64,000 nt of DNA from Sphingomonas sp. BGYR3 (GTDB lineage Bacteria; Pseudomonadota; Alphaproteobacteria; Sphingomonadales; Sphingomonadaceae): positions 806,001-870,000 of the forward strand of contig NZ_JANZNT010000001.1 of NCBI RefSeq assembly GCF_025153455.1. The letters run 5' to 3'. Positions 40,967-49,720 of the stretch are shown here, one piece after another. Position numbers and translations under genes: made by a program. How positions within the stretch are numbered: position 1 is the stretch's first letter; every line of letters begins with the position of its first letter. The notes beneath the pieces are model-generated. The model was not told the DNA's origin and ran no database searches. It saw only the letters and a list, made by a program, of their open reading frames with translations.

Positions 40967-41643
40967 CTGCCGAACGGGGCGTTTGCGACGGCTGAAACAG
41001 GCAGAGCAGTTGGCTGCTCGGCTATAAACAGACCATGGGCCAACAGTTCCCAATAGCAGGTGAAGACGTCTTCGATGGAGAATTCACCATCCGGGTTGAA
41101 CCAAACCGTCAATCCCTGAAAGGCACCAAAAATAAAGTTGCGAACCAGGCGTGCAGAGTTTTGCCGCAATTCACCTTTTGCGATTCCTTCCTCAATCAGC
41201 GACAGCAGGCCGGAATCAAGTTGACGCACAAATGGCATGACCCGCTCCCGGCTCTCCGGCTTCAATTGACGAATGCCGGTACGAATTAAGCATTTGCCAT
41301 AGTCCTGACCAAGCGTTTCTGCATAGGCATTGAGGAAGTGCTTCAGTCTTTCTCCAACAGAAATCTCGTGCTGGCCGATTTCGTCAAGGGCGTCACGCAT
41401 AGCCAGCAGCGCCTGCTTCTGGCATTCAAACAGGATTTCGTCTTTATCTTTGACATAATAGTACAGAGCAGCCTTGGTGACGTGAAGCTCCTTCGCCACA
41501 TCATCCAGAGTTGTTGCATAGTACCCGAATTCGTTGAACAATCGCGCAGCAGTTGCCACCACCGCATCGCGGCGGATCTTGACCTGAAGTTCGCGCTCGC
41601 TTCCGGTACCGGACCATCGCATTTTCTTTTGCGGCTTCCCCAC
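40963..41643 (-). CDS. TetR-family regulator
   Basis: 226-aa repressor. The N-terminal helix-turn-helix is clear (RRDAVVATAARLFNEFGYYATTLDDVAKELHVTKAALYYYVKDKDEI in parts) and the C-terminal ligand domain resembles KstR2-like acyl-CoA-sensing members. It points toward the DUF3237 gene and may control the preceding oxygenase-dehydrogenase genes. The stretch from its start to the transposon end at 41820 has no further gene. Confidence 0.9.
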   Translation of the reverse strand: MGKPQKKMRWSGTGSERELQVKIRRDAVVATAARLFNEFGYYATTLDDVAKELHVTKAALYYYVKDKDEILFECQKQALLAMRDALDEIGQHEISVGERLKHFLNAYAETLGQDYGKCLIRTGIRQLKPESRERVMPFVRQLDSGLLSLIEEGIAKGELRQNSARLVRNFIFGAFQGLTVWFNPDGEFSIEDVFTCYWELLAHGLFIAEQPTALPVSAVANAPFGS

Positions 41644-41819
41644 CCGATTACTCCGTTGAAAATTCTTCCCATTGGTTAGCGGTCGTTATGCGCGTTGGTT
41701 CGCAACGCAGCAAGTCCCGTCTGGCATTTCCCCCATCAGAACATCTCCGGGACGCGTGAGCAGGCCGGTTATCAAACCCGCTTCACCAGATCATGCCTGA
41801 GACGCGGTCGCGCCTCCTT

Positions 41820-41857
41820 GGGGTCGTCACATAAAAGGGGCGCAGATATACGGTAGC
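41820..41857 (+). repeat. Left Tn3-type terminal inverted repeat
   Basis: Begins GGGG and continues with TCGTCACATAAAAGGGGC; it matches the right end at 34 of 38 bases in inverted orientation. TCCTT flanks it on the left. Confidence 0.7.
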
Positions 41858-42200
41858 GGCGATCATGCCGGCAACCAGGTGGTCTGACGCAGCGGACAAA
41901 GCTTGTCGTCCGATGCGCCAGGGCCGGACCAAAGATATAGTCGCCGATCAGGTTGATGTGCCGCCATCCAAGTGGGGAGAGATGCTGGAGCAGGTCGGGC
42001 GGCACCGGGCGTCCCTGCATGGAAGTAACGCATGGCGGCTTCGAGGTAGGTGGTGTTCCACAGCACGATCGCGCGGTCGACCAGGTTGAGCGCGCTGGCG
42101 CGATGTCCCTGGGCTTGCAGACCGTGATCGCGGATGCGGCCGGTGCGATGGAAAAAAGATCGGGTGCTTGGGCGCGTTCTGCGCCTCGCCCTTGTTCACC
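41858..42200 (-). pseudogene. Tn3-family transposase, C-terminal remnant
   Basis: On the minus strand, the translation in two frames gives [27 protein letters not shown] and [12 protein letters not shown], the end of a Tn3-family TnpA. Frame changes and lack of the DDE catalytic region make it non-functional. The tail runs up to the left terminal repeat as in intact Tn3 elements. Confidence 0.75.
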
Positions 42201-42254
42201 TCGCGCGTGGCCTCGCGGCGCTCCTCGGGCCGTTCATGCCGACGGGGCTAAACA

Positions 42255-43556
42255 TCAGCTCAAGCGTATCGGCGGCTGCGCCGTCGCGTTGATCCGGTCG
42301 GCCAGCCACAGGAGCAGTGCACGCATCAAGCCGTGCAATGTCAGTTGATGCCGTCTGTAAAGGACCGCGTGGCTGGCTTGCGCGAACCGCCCCTTGATCA
42401 AGCCGCCCCTGAAAAAGCCAAAGCGACCCAGGGTGCCATAGGCATCGTAGTCACTGAGCGAGACCAGAGATCCAAGGTCTCTGAAGACAAATGGCGGAAT
42501 CTCAACCCCTTGCTCAAGCCAGCCCGGCAGATGCCGGATCAGGTGCAGTGCCTGCTGGTTGGCGACCTGCGCGGTGGAGGGTAGCGGCCGTTCGGCGCCA
42601 TCAGGTGTTAAACTTGCGCAATCACCGAGCGCGAAGATGCGTCGGCTTCCTTCAGCCATGAGATCGGGTGTAATCAGGATCTGGCCGGCCCTGTTGGTTG
42701 CAAGACCAGAACCTTCGAACACGGCCGCGGCACGGATTCCCGCCGCCCAGACCTTAAGTGCAGCGTCGATTCTCTCGCCACCATCGATGACGAAACCTGC
42801 TTCATCCGCTCCCACGACCTTCACGCCGGTGCGCACATCGGCCCCAAGCGCGCGAAGCTGCGCCGTTGCAGTCTCGGAAATCGCCTCTGGAAAGGCGCCG
42901 AGAATGCGTTGAGAACCTTCGAGCAGGGTAAGCCGAAGCCGCTGCCGCATGGCTCCATCGCCATAGCTGGAGGCCAGCTCGACCATGCGCGTCAGTTCGG
43001 CCGTGAGTTCGACGCCCGTCGCACCGCCGCCGACGATTGCGATGTCGATATCGCCGCCGTGAACGAAGCTTCTCGCGACCAGTGCCCGGACACGTTGATT
43101 GAAGAGATTCGCCTCGGCCTGGTTATCGATGAAATGGCAATGCTCGAGCACGCCGGGCGTGCCAAAATCGTTGGCGCGGCTCCCGAAAGCCAGGATCAGG
43201 ACGTCGTAGTCGAGCGAGCGCCGCTCGGCGACGCGTTCTCCCTCCACCTCGACCGGTGCGAGGTGGATGCGCCGCGCGGCGGGATCGAGACCTTCGAGCT
43301 CTCCCGGAATATACTCGAAATGGTGTTGGTGCGCATGTGCGAGGAACTGGACCTGTTGTTGGTAGATATTCCAGGTGCCGGCAGCGAACGTGTGCAGCAT
43401 GGGCTTCCAGACATGGGTGGCGCTCTTGTCGACGAGGCTGATCCGCGCCCGGCCGCGTTTGCCAAGCGAGTGCCCCAGCCGGGTCGCCAAGATGAGGCCG
43501 GCGATACCGCCACCGACGATGCGGATATGGGGAACGGGTGTGGGTTGATCGGTCAC
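42255..43556 (-). CDS. Type II NADH dehydrogenase (NDH-2 like)
   Basis: 433-aa peripheral flavoprotein that would pass electrons from NADH to quinone without pumping protons. The FAD-binding fold GGGIAGLILATRLG is near residue 15 and the NADH fold IVGGGATGVELTAEL near residue 180. A later FALGDCASL and a C-terminal amphipathic membrane anchor region (GLMRALLLWLADR) complete the match. Within the transposon-bounded module it could regenerate NAD+ for the SDR. Its gene overlaps the upstream TetR gene by four bases. Confidence 0.88.
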   Translation of the reverse strand: MTDQPTPVPHIRIVGGGIAGLILATRLGHSLGKRGRARISLVDKSATHVWKPMLHTFAAGTWNIYQQQVQFLAHAHQHHFEYIPGELEGLDPAARRIHLAPVEVEGERVAERRSLDYDVLILAFGSRANDFGTPGVLEHCHFIDNQAEANLFNQRVRALVARSFVHGGDIDIAIVGGGATGVELTAELTRMVELASSYGDGAMRQRLRLTLLEGSQRILGAFPEAISETATAQLRALGADVRTGVKVVGADEAGFVIDGGERIDAALKVWAAGIRAAAVFEGSGLATNRAGQILITPDLMAEGSRRIFALGDCASLTPDGAERPLPSTAQVANQQALHLIRHLPGWLEQGVEIPPFVFRDLGSLVSLSDYDAYGTLGRFGFFRGGLIKGRFAQASHAVLYRRHQLTLHGLMRALLLWLADRINATAQPPIRLS

Positions 43557-44221
43557 GCCTTTGCACTCCAGATATAGGTTATGGCATCCTTGATCAGCGC
43601 CGCCATGCGCGGCGTTTCGGCATTGGCCTTGTGCCCGAAACGCGCTGCCAGCCCGCTGATCAGGACGGGCAGAAGTTCGAGCCGGGCGCGCAGATCGGCC
43701 TCGTCAGCACGGCCAAGGGCGCTCGCGCCCGACATACGCCGCGCCAGTTGTGCGAAACGGTCGGCGACGCGCCGGTCGCTGTCCTGAAGGATGCTGGCGA
43801 TGACCGGATTGCGCGCGCCCTCGGCCGCGATTTCCAGCATCAGGCTGCGATGATCGGGATCCAGACTGCGTTCGATCATCGAATCTATCCGTGCGCGAAC
43901 CAGTTCAAGGAAGTCCCCGTCGGGATCGGCCTCTTCCAGGGCCCGGATCAGCGCGGCGAGTTCGCTTTCCTCGTCTTCGACGATCGCCGAGACGATCGCC
44001 TCCTTGGTCGGGAAATAGTGATAAATATGGCCGGGGCTCATCCCCGCCGCCTTCGAGATGCGTGCGATGCTGGTGCCGTGGAACCCTTCCTTGCGAAAGC
44101 AGGCCGCCGCCGCTGCGATCACCTGATGCCGCCGCTTCGCGCCCTTGGCTCCGGCCCCTTCGTTGTCTTGCCCATTTGGCGATGTGATTTGCATTCCGCT
44201 CTTGACTCCCTGATCGGCCAT
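43553..44221 (-). CDS. TetR-family regulator of the SDR/NDH-2 module
   Basis: 222-aa regulator with HTH (AAAACFRKEGFHGTSIARIS, AAGMSPGHIYHYFPTKEAIV) near residues 30-75. It is co-transcribed with NDH-2 and diverges from the SDR gene; the dyad at 44240-44263 lies between them. ATG 44221 is preferred over 44257 because the longer form would overlap this dyad; ATG 44194 is another option. Confidence 0.88.
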   Translation of the reverse strand: MADQGVKSGMQITSPNGQDNEGAGAKGAKRRHQVIAAAAACFRKEGFHGTSIARISKAAGMSPGHIYHYFPTKEAIVSAIVEDEESELAALIRALEEADPDGDFLELVRARIDSMIERSLDPDHRSLMLEIAAEGARNPVIASILQDSDRRVADRFAQLARRMSGASALGRADEADLRARLELLPVLISGLAARFGHKANAETPRMAALIKDAITYIWSAKA

Positions 44222-44239
44222 ACCCACTAGTATGATCAT

Positions 44240-44263
44240 TCTAGATTGGTTATTCAACCTAGA
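44240..44263. promoter_or_regulatory. Candidate TetR operator between divergent genes
   Basis: TCTAGATTG and CAACCTAGA form a 9-bp inverted repeat with one mismatch around a 6-base spacer. It lies 19 bases before the regulator start and 31 before the SDR start, the usual place for autoregulation. Confidence 0.55.
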
Positions 44264-44294
44264 AACACCGGAGCAGCAAAATGGAGGGTTCGAT

Positions 44295-45047
44295 ATGAAC
44301 GCTATGCTTCAGGACAAGGTCGCCATCGTCAGTGGCGCGGGGTCCGGCCTCGGCCGCGGCATCGCCCTGGCGTTCGGCCGCGAGGGCGCAAGGCTGGTCC
44401 TCGCCGATATGTCGGTGGAGGGCGGCGAACGGACGGCCGCTGAGCTTAAGGCCGCGGGCGCCGAGGCCGTCTTTGTCGAGGGCGACGTCGCCGACCCGGC
44501 CTATCATGGCGAACTGGTCGCGCGCGCTGGATCGGAGTTCGGGCGGCTGGATATCGCCGTCAACAATGCCGGCATCAGCCACCCGGTCGCACCGCTGGCG
44601 GAGATTCCGCGCGAGACCTGGGACAAGGTGATCGCCGTCAATCTGTCGGGCATGTTCCACGCGCTTCAGGCGCAGATCCCCGCTCTTCTGGAAAACGGCA
44701 GCGGCGCCATCGTCAACATGGCGAGTTTGGGTGGCGTCGTCGGCGCTCGGGGACTGAGCCCCTATGCCGCGGCCAAGCACGGTGTTGTCGGGCTCACTCA
44801 GAATGTCGCGCTCGAATATGCCACGCAGGGGATAAGGGCCAATGCCGTCGGCCCCGGCCTGATCCGCACCGGCCTCGAAAAATTCTTCCCGCCCGACCAG
44901 CTTGCGCAGCTTGAAGCCTCGCATCCGATCGGCCGCATGGGCGAGGTCGAGGAAGTCGCCGAGCTCGTCGTCTGGCTGGCCAGCCCCAAGGCCAGCTTCG
45001 TCACCGGCGCCTTCTATCCGGTGGACGGCGGTTCACTGGCGCAGTGA
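44295..45047 (+). CDS. Short-chain dehydrogenase/reductase
   Basis: 250-aa Rossmann oxidoreductase. Cofactor motif GAGSGLGRG near residue 15, NNAG in VNNAGISHP, active-site S in VNMASLGG and YxxxK in YAAAKHGVV. An acidic residue after strand 2 (VLADMSVEG) suggests NAD preference. SD GGAGGG is 6 bases before ATG 44295. It forms an operon with the SnoaL gene; a paralogous SDR/SnoaL pair lies at 54.7-56.9 kb. Confidence 0.92.
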   Translation: MNAMLQDKVAIVSGAGSGLGRGIALAFGREGARLVLADMSVEGGERTAAELKAAGAEAVFVEGDVADPAYHGELVARAGSEFGRLDIAVNNAGISHPVAPLAEIPRETWDKVIAVNLSGMFHALQAQIPALLENGSGAIVNMASLGGVVGARGLSPYAAAKHGVVGLTQNVALEYATQGIRANAVGPGLIRTGLEKFFPPDQLAQLEASHPIGRMGEVEEVAELVVWLASPKASFVTGAFYPVDGGSLAQ

Positions 45048-45084
45048 CGCATGCCCCAAATTCAGTAGCAAAAGGACATACAAG

Positions 45085-45513
45085 ATGATCAAGACCCCCG
45101 AACAACTCGTCGACCAGCCGCACCACACCCCCGAACAGAAGGACAAGGCGCGTATCGTCATGGACTTCTACACCTACCTGTTCGATGGGCAGAACGCTGA
45201 CATCGACAAGGCGACCGCTCTCATGGGCGACACCTACATCCAGCACAATCCGATGATTCCGGACGGGGTCGAGGGCCTGCGAAACTGGGCGCCCGATCGC
45301 GCGAAGGAAGGCACGCGCTTCGAATTCCACAACCTCATCATCGACGGCGATTTTGTGGTCGTGCATCTGCATCTGTTCCGCATTCAGGACACGACCGGAC
45401 GCGGCGAGGCAGGGGTGGATATCTTCCGCTTCGAAAACGGCAGGATCGTCGAACACTGGGATGTGATCCAGCCCGTGCCCGCCGAGGCCCTCAACACCAA
45501 CACCATGTTCTGA
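45085..45513 (+). CDS. SnoaL-like protein (first copy)
   Basis: 142-aa alpha+beta-barrel protein of the SnoaL/NTF2 family, often small cyclases, isomerases or dehydratases. Motifs are YIQHNPMIPDGVEGL and GVDIFRFENGRIVEHWDVIQPVP. The second copy at 56525 is clearly related (IFRVENGKVAEHWDVIQEIP). AAAGGA precedes the start. A hairpin at 45531-45563 follows the stop. Confidence 0.85.
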   Translation: MIKTPEQLVDQPHHTPEQKDKARIVMDFYTYLFDGQNADIDKATALMGDTYIQHNPMIPDGVEGLRNWAPDRAKEGTRFEFHNLIIDGDFVVVHLHLFRIQDTTGRGEAGVDIFRFENGRIVEHWDVIQPVPAEALNTNTMF

Positions 45514-45842
45514 CAGGACAACTGCTGATCGGGATTGTTGCTATCAAAGAGAGCAGCAATCCCGTCACGCCTCCCTGTGGGATGACCCGTCATGGGAAAG
45601 CTTCGATTGAGATGCGATGCACCGGTTTCATCGGAAGGGATTTATCAGTAATCCAATGGCACGGCGAACTCTGTGGTTTTGACCGACGGGGGGACCGAGC
45701 GGTTGGAACAACTCTTCCGGGTGATCTTCTGCAAACCCGAATTGGCGGCCATCTGTCGCGGCCTTTGGGGCTCACCTTGCGGAGCGATATCACTTTTACT
45801 AAATTGATAGCAAAGCCATCGAATTTTGAGAGGTGCGATCAG
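45514..45842. other. Spacer between SnoaL gene and fitAB
   Basis: 329 bases without a gene. It contains a likely terminator hairpin (45531-45563) and, close to fitA, the short dyad TATCA/TGATA at 45788-45809. Confidence 0.55.
45531..45563 (+). terminator. Hairpin after the SDR-SnoaL operon
   Basis: GGGATTGTTGCT pairs with AGCAGCAATCCC (one G-T pair) around a 9-base loop. No T tract follows, so it may act with Rho or only stabilise the mRNA end. Confidence 0.5.
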
Positions 45843-46097
45843 ATGCCTGCTGTTACCATTCGCAACCTTTCCGAAGAGACCCACCGCGCCCTCAAGGTAC
45901 GCGCGGCTCATCATGGGCGCAGCGCCGAGGCCGAGATGCGCGACATTCTGGAAGCAGCGGTTCGTCCCGCCAACCGTATCCGCATCGGCTCGGCCCTGTC
46001 GGCCTTGAGCCGCGATGCCGGGCTGACCAACGCCGATTTCGAGGCGCTGGAACAAACCCGCGACCAGACGCCCGCCAAGCCCATGGGCTTTGAATGA
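45843..46097 (+). CDS. fitA: FitA-type ribbon-helix-helix antitoxin
   Basis: 84-aa antitoxin. The RHH DNA-binding start is AVTIRNLSEETHRALKVRAAHHGRSAEAEMRDILEAAV (in parts), and the C-terminus would wrap the toxin. It overlaps fitB by four bases. A short dyad TATCA-N12-TGATA lies 34 bases upstream. Inside the transposon-bounded module it should stabilise the element. Confidence 0.9.
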   Translation: MPAVTIRNLSEETHRALKVRAAHHGRSAEAEMRDILEAAVRPANRIRIGSALSALSRDAGLTNADFEALEQTRDQTPAKPMGFE

Positions 46098-46516
46098 TCA
46101 TCCTCGACACCGATGTGGTTTCCGAGGCGATGAAACCGGAACCGGCCGCCGCCGTTCGCGACTGGCTGGACCAACAGGTCGCCGAAACCCTGTACCTCTC
46201 CGGCGTCTCGGTCGCGGAGCTGCTGTTCGGCATCGAAGCTCTGCCGGACGGGCGGCGCAAGCATAAGCTCGCTGTCACACTCGACGGGGTGCTCGCCCTG
46301 TTCGACGGCAGAATCCTGCCCTTCGATACAAGCGCCGCCCGCCGCTATGCCGATCTTGCCGTGGCCGCGCGTAAAGCAGGCAAGGGGTTTCCGACGCCGG
46401 ATGGCTATATCGCGGCGGTAGCCACCGCTCATGGTTTCGCCGTCGCCACGCGGGACGCCAGCGCGTTCAAGGCAGCGGGTGTTCCCATCATCGACCCATG
46501 GATAAACGGACGCTAG
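46094..46516 (+). CDS. fitB: FitB/VapC-type PIN-domain ribonuclease toxin
   Basis: 140-aa PIN nuclease. Acidic residues are visible in ILDTDVVSE, VAELLFGIE, PTPDGYIAAVA and ATRDASAF, so the active site looks intact. Its stop overlaps the stop of the convergent IS5-type transposase remnant by two bases, so an insertion event reaches the very end of the gene without breaking it. Confidence 0.9.
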   Translation: MIILDTDVVSEAMKPEPAAAVRDWLDQQVAETLYLSGVSVAELLFGIEALPDGRRKHKLAVTLDGVLALFDGRILPFDTSAARRYADLAVAARKAGKGFPTPDGYIAAVATAHGFAVATRDASAFKAAGVPIIDPWINGR

Positions 46517-46975
46517 GCTGCGTCGACATAAGACTTCGACCATCGCCGTGCGGCGGCGAGGTTGAGGAAGCTTTCAGATGACAGGACGGTCTTGTCGTGT
46601 CGGGTGGCGATGCGGCGCTGCTGCTTCAGTTTTCCGAATATCCGCTTGATGCAGTTGCGACCCCGCTAGCGTCGATAGGCGGGATGGATTGGCGTCTTCC
46701 TGTTCGACCGGGGCGGGATAATGGGCAAAATCCCGCGCATGAGCAGGTTCTCGCGGAGCCGATCGCCGTCATAGCCCTTGTCGGCAAGCAGCGCCTTGGG
46801 CTTGGGCAATGGCAGGGCCATCAGTTCATCGACGGCCCCATAATCCGAAGCCTCACCTCCCGTCAGGATGAACCCGATAGGCAGTCCTTGATTGTCTCAG
46901 CGGGCGTGGACCTTCCTCGTAAAGCCGCCGCGCGATCGACCAAAAGCCTGCGCACATGCCTCTCTTTTCCTACCG
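46513..46975 (-). pseudogene. IS5-family transposase, C-terminal remnant
   Basis: The minus strand reads SRGGFTRKVHAR, LADKGYDGDRLRENLLMRGI, NRKTPIHPAYRRYRGRNCIKRIFGKLKQQRRIATRHDKT (in parts) and ends with KSYVDAA and a stop. This is the C-terminal two-thirds of an IS5/IS427-group DDE transposase. The N-terminus is missing and in-frame breaks are present. Confidence 0.78.
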
Positions 46976-47092
46976 GCAGCTCTCCAATGTGCGTGTGGTT
47001 TGGCGTGACAGCAAACAGGTGATGTCCGGCGGGCCGGCGGTGCCGATCAAAACCGGAATCCGAAGCGTGGCAAAATTATACGACACACCCTG

Positions 47093-47480
47093 TTGCCTTG
47101 TTTTACCATGCGGAAACTTAGTTGGGAGGGTTTGTCGCACAGGCTGGTTGGATACATGCGGGTGTCATCGGCCGACGACCGTCAATCGGTCGACCTCCAG
47201 CGCGGCGCTCTCATCGCGGCCGGGGTCGATGAGCGGCACATTCATGTCGATAAGGCGTCCCGAGCGCGCGACGATCGTCCAGGCCTCAAAGCCTGCCTCG
47301 CCTAGCTGAAGGAAGGCGAAACGCCGGGGGCGGCAAGGCGGCCGGCCGCCGATGATCGACGCGGAGAAGATCGAGGCGATCACCGCCGCGCTTGATGGAG
47401 GTGCCAGCAAGGCGGCAGTCTGCCGCAACTTCGGCGTCGCCCGCTCGACGCTGATCGACACGCTGGCGTGGATCGGGTGG
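47093..47480 (+). pseudogene. Tn3-type resolvase remnant
   Basis: The first part reads LVGYMRVSSADDRQSVDLQ and RDDRPGLKACLA, the N-terminus of a serine resolvase. A stop at 47303 follows. In another frame (from about 47328) comes GRPPMIDAEKIEAITAAL and FGVARSTLIDTL, the C-terminal DNA-binding domain. Most of the catalytic core is deleted. The AT-rich stretch just upstream (47065-47085) may be an old res site. Confidence 0.75.
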
Positions 47481-48049
47481 AGCTTCAGGCTTGGCTCCTG
47501 CCGCCCGCGCTGACGACGACCAACGGCGCGGCGTTGGCGAGGCTGACCGAGGCGCAGCACCGGATGCTGCTCGCTGCGATGTTCGGCAGCGGGACCGCGT
47601 CCAGCTCGGACGGACAGAACTTCCCGCTCGACCGGCGGGCGCAGGCAACCGGCGCGATCAACCCGCACAAGGGCAGCGATCTCGCCGTCTCGTTCTGCAC
47701 GCACGTCTCCGACCGTTACGCGCCGTTCCATTCCAGGATCATCTCAGCCGGAGCCAGCGAAGCGGCGCATGTTCTCGACGGCCTGCTCCACCACGGAGCA
47801 GACCTCGCGATCGAGCGCCACCACACTAATGGGGGCGGCGTCTGCGATCATGTCTTCGCGCTATGCCACCTGCTCGGCTTCCGCTTCGCGCCACGCATCC
47901 CCAATACCGCCCGACCTACTCCAGCATTTCTGCCCGCTCGGATAGCAGCACATCAGCCTGACCGGCGACTATCTTTGGGCCAGCCCCAGCGTATCAGACG
48001 GTAAGCTGCGGCCCCTGCGTCGGACCACCCGACTGCCGCCATGATCGTC
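47481..48049 (+). pseudogene. Tn3-family transposase, C-terminal remnant (right copy)
   Basis: Reads SSDGQNFPLDRRAQATGAINPHKGSDLAV, THVSDRYAPFHSRIISA, HVLDGLLHHGADLAIERHH and DHVFALCHLLGFRFAPRIPN (in parts), the catalytic end of Tn3 TnpA. It then shifts frame and has a stop. The last 150 bases match the left copy in inverted orientation. Confidence 0.78.
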
Positions 48050-48087
48050 GATACCGTATATCTGTGCCCCTTTTATGTGACGCCTCC
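48050..48087 (-). repeat. Right Tn3-type terminal inverted repeat
   Basis: Its reverse complement begins GGAGGCGTCACATAAAAGGG and agrees with the left end at 34 of 38 bases. TCCTT flanks it on the right (48088-48092), as on the left. Confidence 0.68.
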
Positions 48088-48166
48088 TCCTTGAGCGCGA
48101 CGGGCTGCGATGCCGCACTTGACACAGCTTACCGGTGAGTAGAAATGTTGTACGGCGAGAGGAAAC

Positions 48167-49720
48167 ATGAACCCCGTAAGGCACATAGACATTGCTTGCG
48201 CCCGCGACCCGGCGGCTGATTGCTTGATCGATGGCCGATCCGGTGATCGGTTGTCCTACAGCGAAGTGCGAGACCGAACGATGCGCGTGGCCGGTGCGCT
48301 GAAACACCGTGCTCACATTGCCAGGGCGGGCATTCTTTCGCCCAATGACGTCACGGCCTTTATCGTTCAGCTTGGCTGCTTCCGGGCCGGAGTTGTCCCG
48401 ATCGCCGGCAATCACCGATATGCCACGGCAGACAATGCAGCGATTTTTGCGCGATTCAAAGCCGATGTCATTTTTCTGCATCCTGATCTTGCGGTGCTGG
48501 CGCCGCAACTCATCACCGAAATGGGTCGCTCAGTCGAAATAGTGGTGCTGGGGCAGGACGTCGGACCGGACACGTCCGATCTTGAGACGTGGTGCGGCGA
48601 TGCGCGTTCGGAGGGGGTGGTTGTTGGTGATCCGGAAACACCCTACTCCATTCAGCCGACCGGAGGCACAACGGGACTTCCCAAGGGGGTTCTCCTGCCG
48701 GTCCGCGAGGCGGACTTCTCCGTAGCCAGCTTCCTGTCACTGGCGCCCGCGCGGCGAAGGCCGGTTTTTCTCGCTGCTGTTCCGTTGACTCATGCCGCTG
48801 GAAAGATTGCCAATGCAATCTTTGCCCAGGGTGGGTCCTGCGTGGTGCTCGGCGCAGCTGAGCCTGGCGCGATCCTGGCCGCCATTGAGCGCTGGGGTGT
48901 GACGCAAACCTTTCTCCCACCGACAGTGATCTACGGCCTGCTCGACAGCGGCCTGATCCCCAACCACGATCTGAGCGCGCTGGAATATCTTTTCTATGGT
49001 GCCGCACCGATGTCGCCGGCACGGCTGGCCGATGCGGTGCGCGCGTTGGGGCCGGTGATGGCGCAGGTCTATGGCCAGACCGAAAGCGGCCTGCCCAATT
49101 GCTTCCTCGGCCCGGCCGATCATCTGGGAAGCGATGGCCAGCCTGCCGGGCCGGAGCGACTTTCCAGTGCCGGTCGCATCAATCCGATGTGCGAGATCGC
49201 GCTGCTGGGCGAAGATGGGCAACCGGTCGCCCCGGGCGAAATAGGCGAGATTGCCGTGCGCGGTGATGGCGTGATGCTGGGCTATGTCGGCGATGCCGAG
49301 GCGACGGCGGCGACCCGCTGCAATGGCTGGCACCTGACCGGCGACCTGGCGCGGATCGATGATGAAGGCTTCGTCCACATCGTCGACCGGGCCAAGGACC
49401 TGATCATCTCGGGCGGTTTCAACATCTATCCGGCGGAAGTCGAGCGGGTGGTCAATGCCCATCCCGCCGTGGCGGATTGCGCCGTGATCGGCGTTCCCGA
49501 CGACCGTTGGGGCGAGGCGGTCACCGCTGTGGTCGAGACGAAGCCGGGCCAGACCGTCGCTTCCGACGACCTCATCGCCTTGTGCAAGGAGCGCATCGGA
49601 TCGCTGAAGGCGCCCAAGTCCGTGATCATGATCGATACGCTGCCGCGCTCGCCAGTGGGCAAGGTACTCAAGCGCGAACTGCGCGAGCGCTTCTGGCACG
49701 AAAAGGAGCGTTTGGTATGA
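48167..49720 (+). CDS. Acyl-CoA ligase (AMP-forming)
   Basis: 517-aa ANL-family ligase that activates a carboxylic acid as its CoA ester. Motifs are PTGGTTGLPKGV (ATP/AMP loop), VYGQTESGLPN (A5), GWHLTGDLARIDDEG (A7) and the C-terminal lysine in SPVGKVLKREL. It opens an operon of six genes with four-base overlaps. The gene starts 80 bases after the transposon end, so its native promoter may have been changed by the insertion. Substrate likely aromatic or cyclic. Confidence 0.93.
   Translation: MNPVRHIDIACARDPAADCLIDGRSGDRLSYSEVRDRTMRVAGALKHRAHIARAGILSPNDVTAFIVQLGCFRAGVVPIAGNHRYATADNAAIFARFKADVIFLHPDLAVLAPQLITEMGRSVEIVVLGQDVGPDTSDLETWCGDARSEGVVVGDPETPYSIQPTGGTTGLPKGVLLPVREADFSVASFLSLAPARRRPVFLAAVPLTHAAGKIANAIFAQGGSCVVLGAAEPGAILAAIERWGVTQTFLPPTVIYGLLDSGLIPNHDLSALEYLFYGAAPMSPARLADAVRALGPVMAQVYGQTESGLPNCFLGPADHLGSDGQPAGPERLSSAGRINPMCEIALLGEDGQPVAPGEIGEIAVRGDGVMLGYVGDAEATAATRCNGWHLTGDLARIDDEGFVHIVDRAKDLIISGGFNIYPAEVERVVNAHPAVADCAVIGVPDDRWGEAVTAVVETKPGQTVASDDLIALCKERIGSLKAPKSVIMIDTLPRSPVGKVLKRELRERFWHEKERLV

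Larger units (their letters stand above)
41820..48087. mobile_element. 6.3-kb module bounded by inverted Tn3-type ends
   Basis: The 38-bp end at 41820-41857 (beginning GGGGTCGTCACATAAAAGGG) and the reverse complement of 48050-48087 agree at 34 of 38 positions. The 5-bp sequence TCCTT lies just outside both ends (41815-41819 and 48088-48092), the size of a Tn3-type target duplication. Degenerate tnpA 3' parts abut each end in opposite orientation. Inside are NDH-2, TetR, SDR, SnoaL, the FitAB toxin-antitoxin pair, an IS5-type remnant and a resolvase remnant. No intact transposase remains, so movement would need help in trans. Confidence 0.68.
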
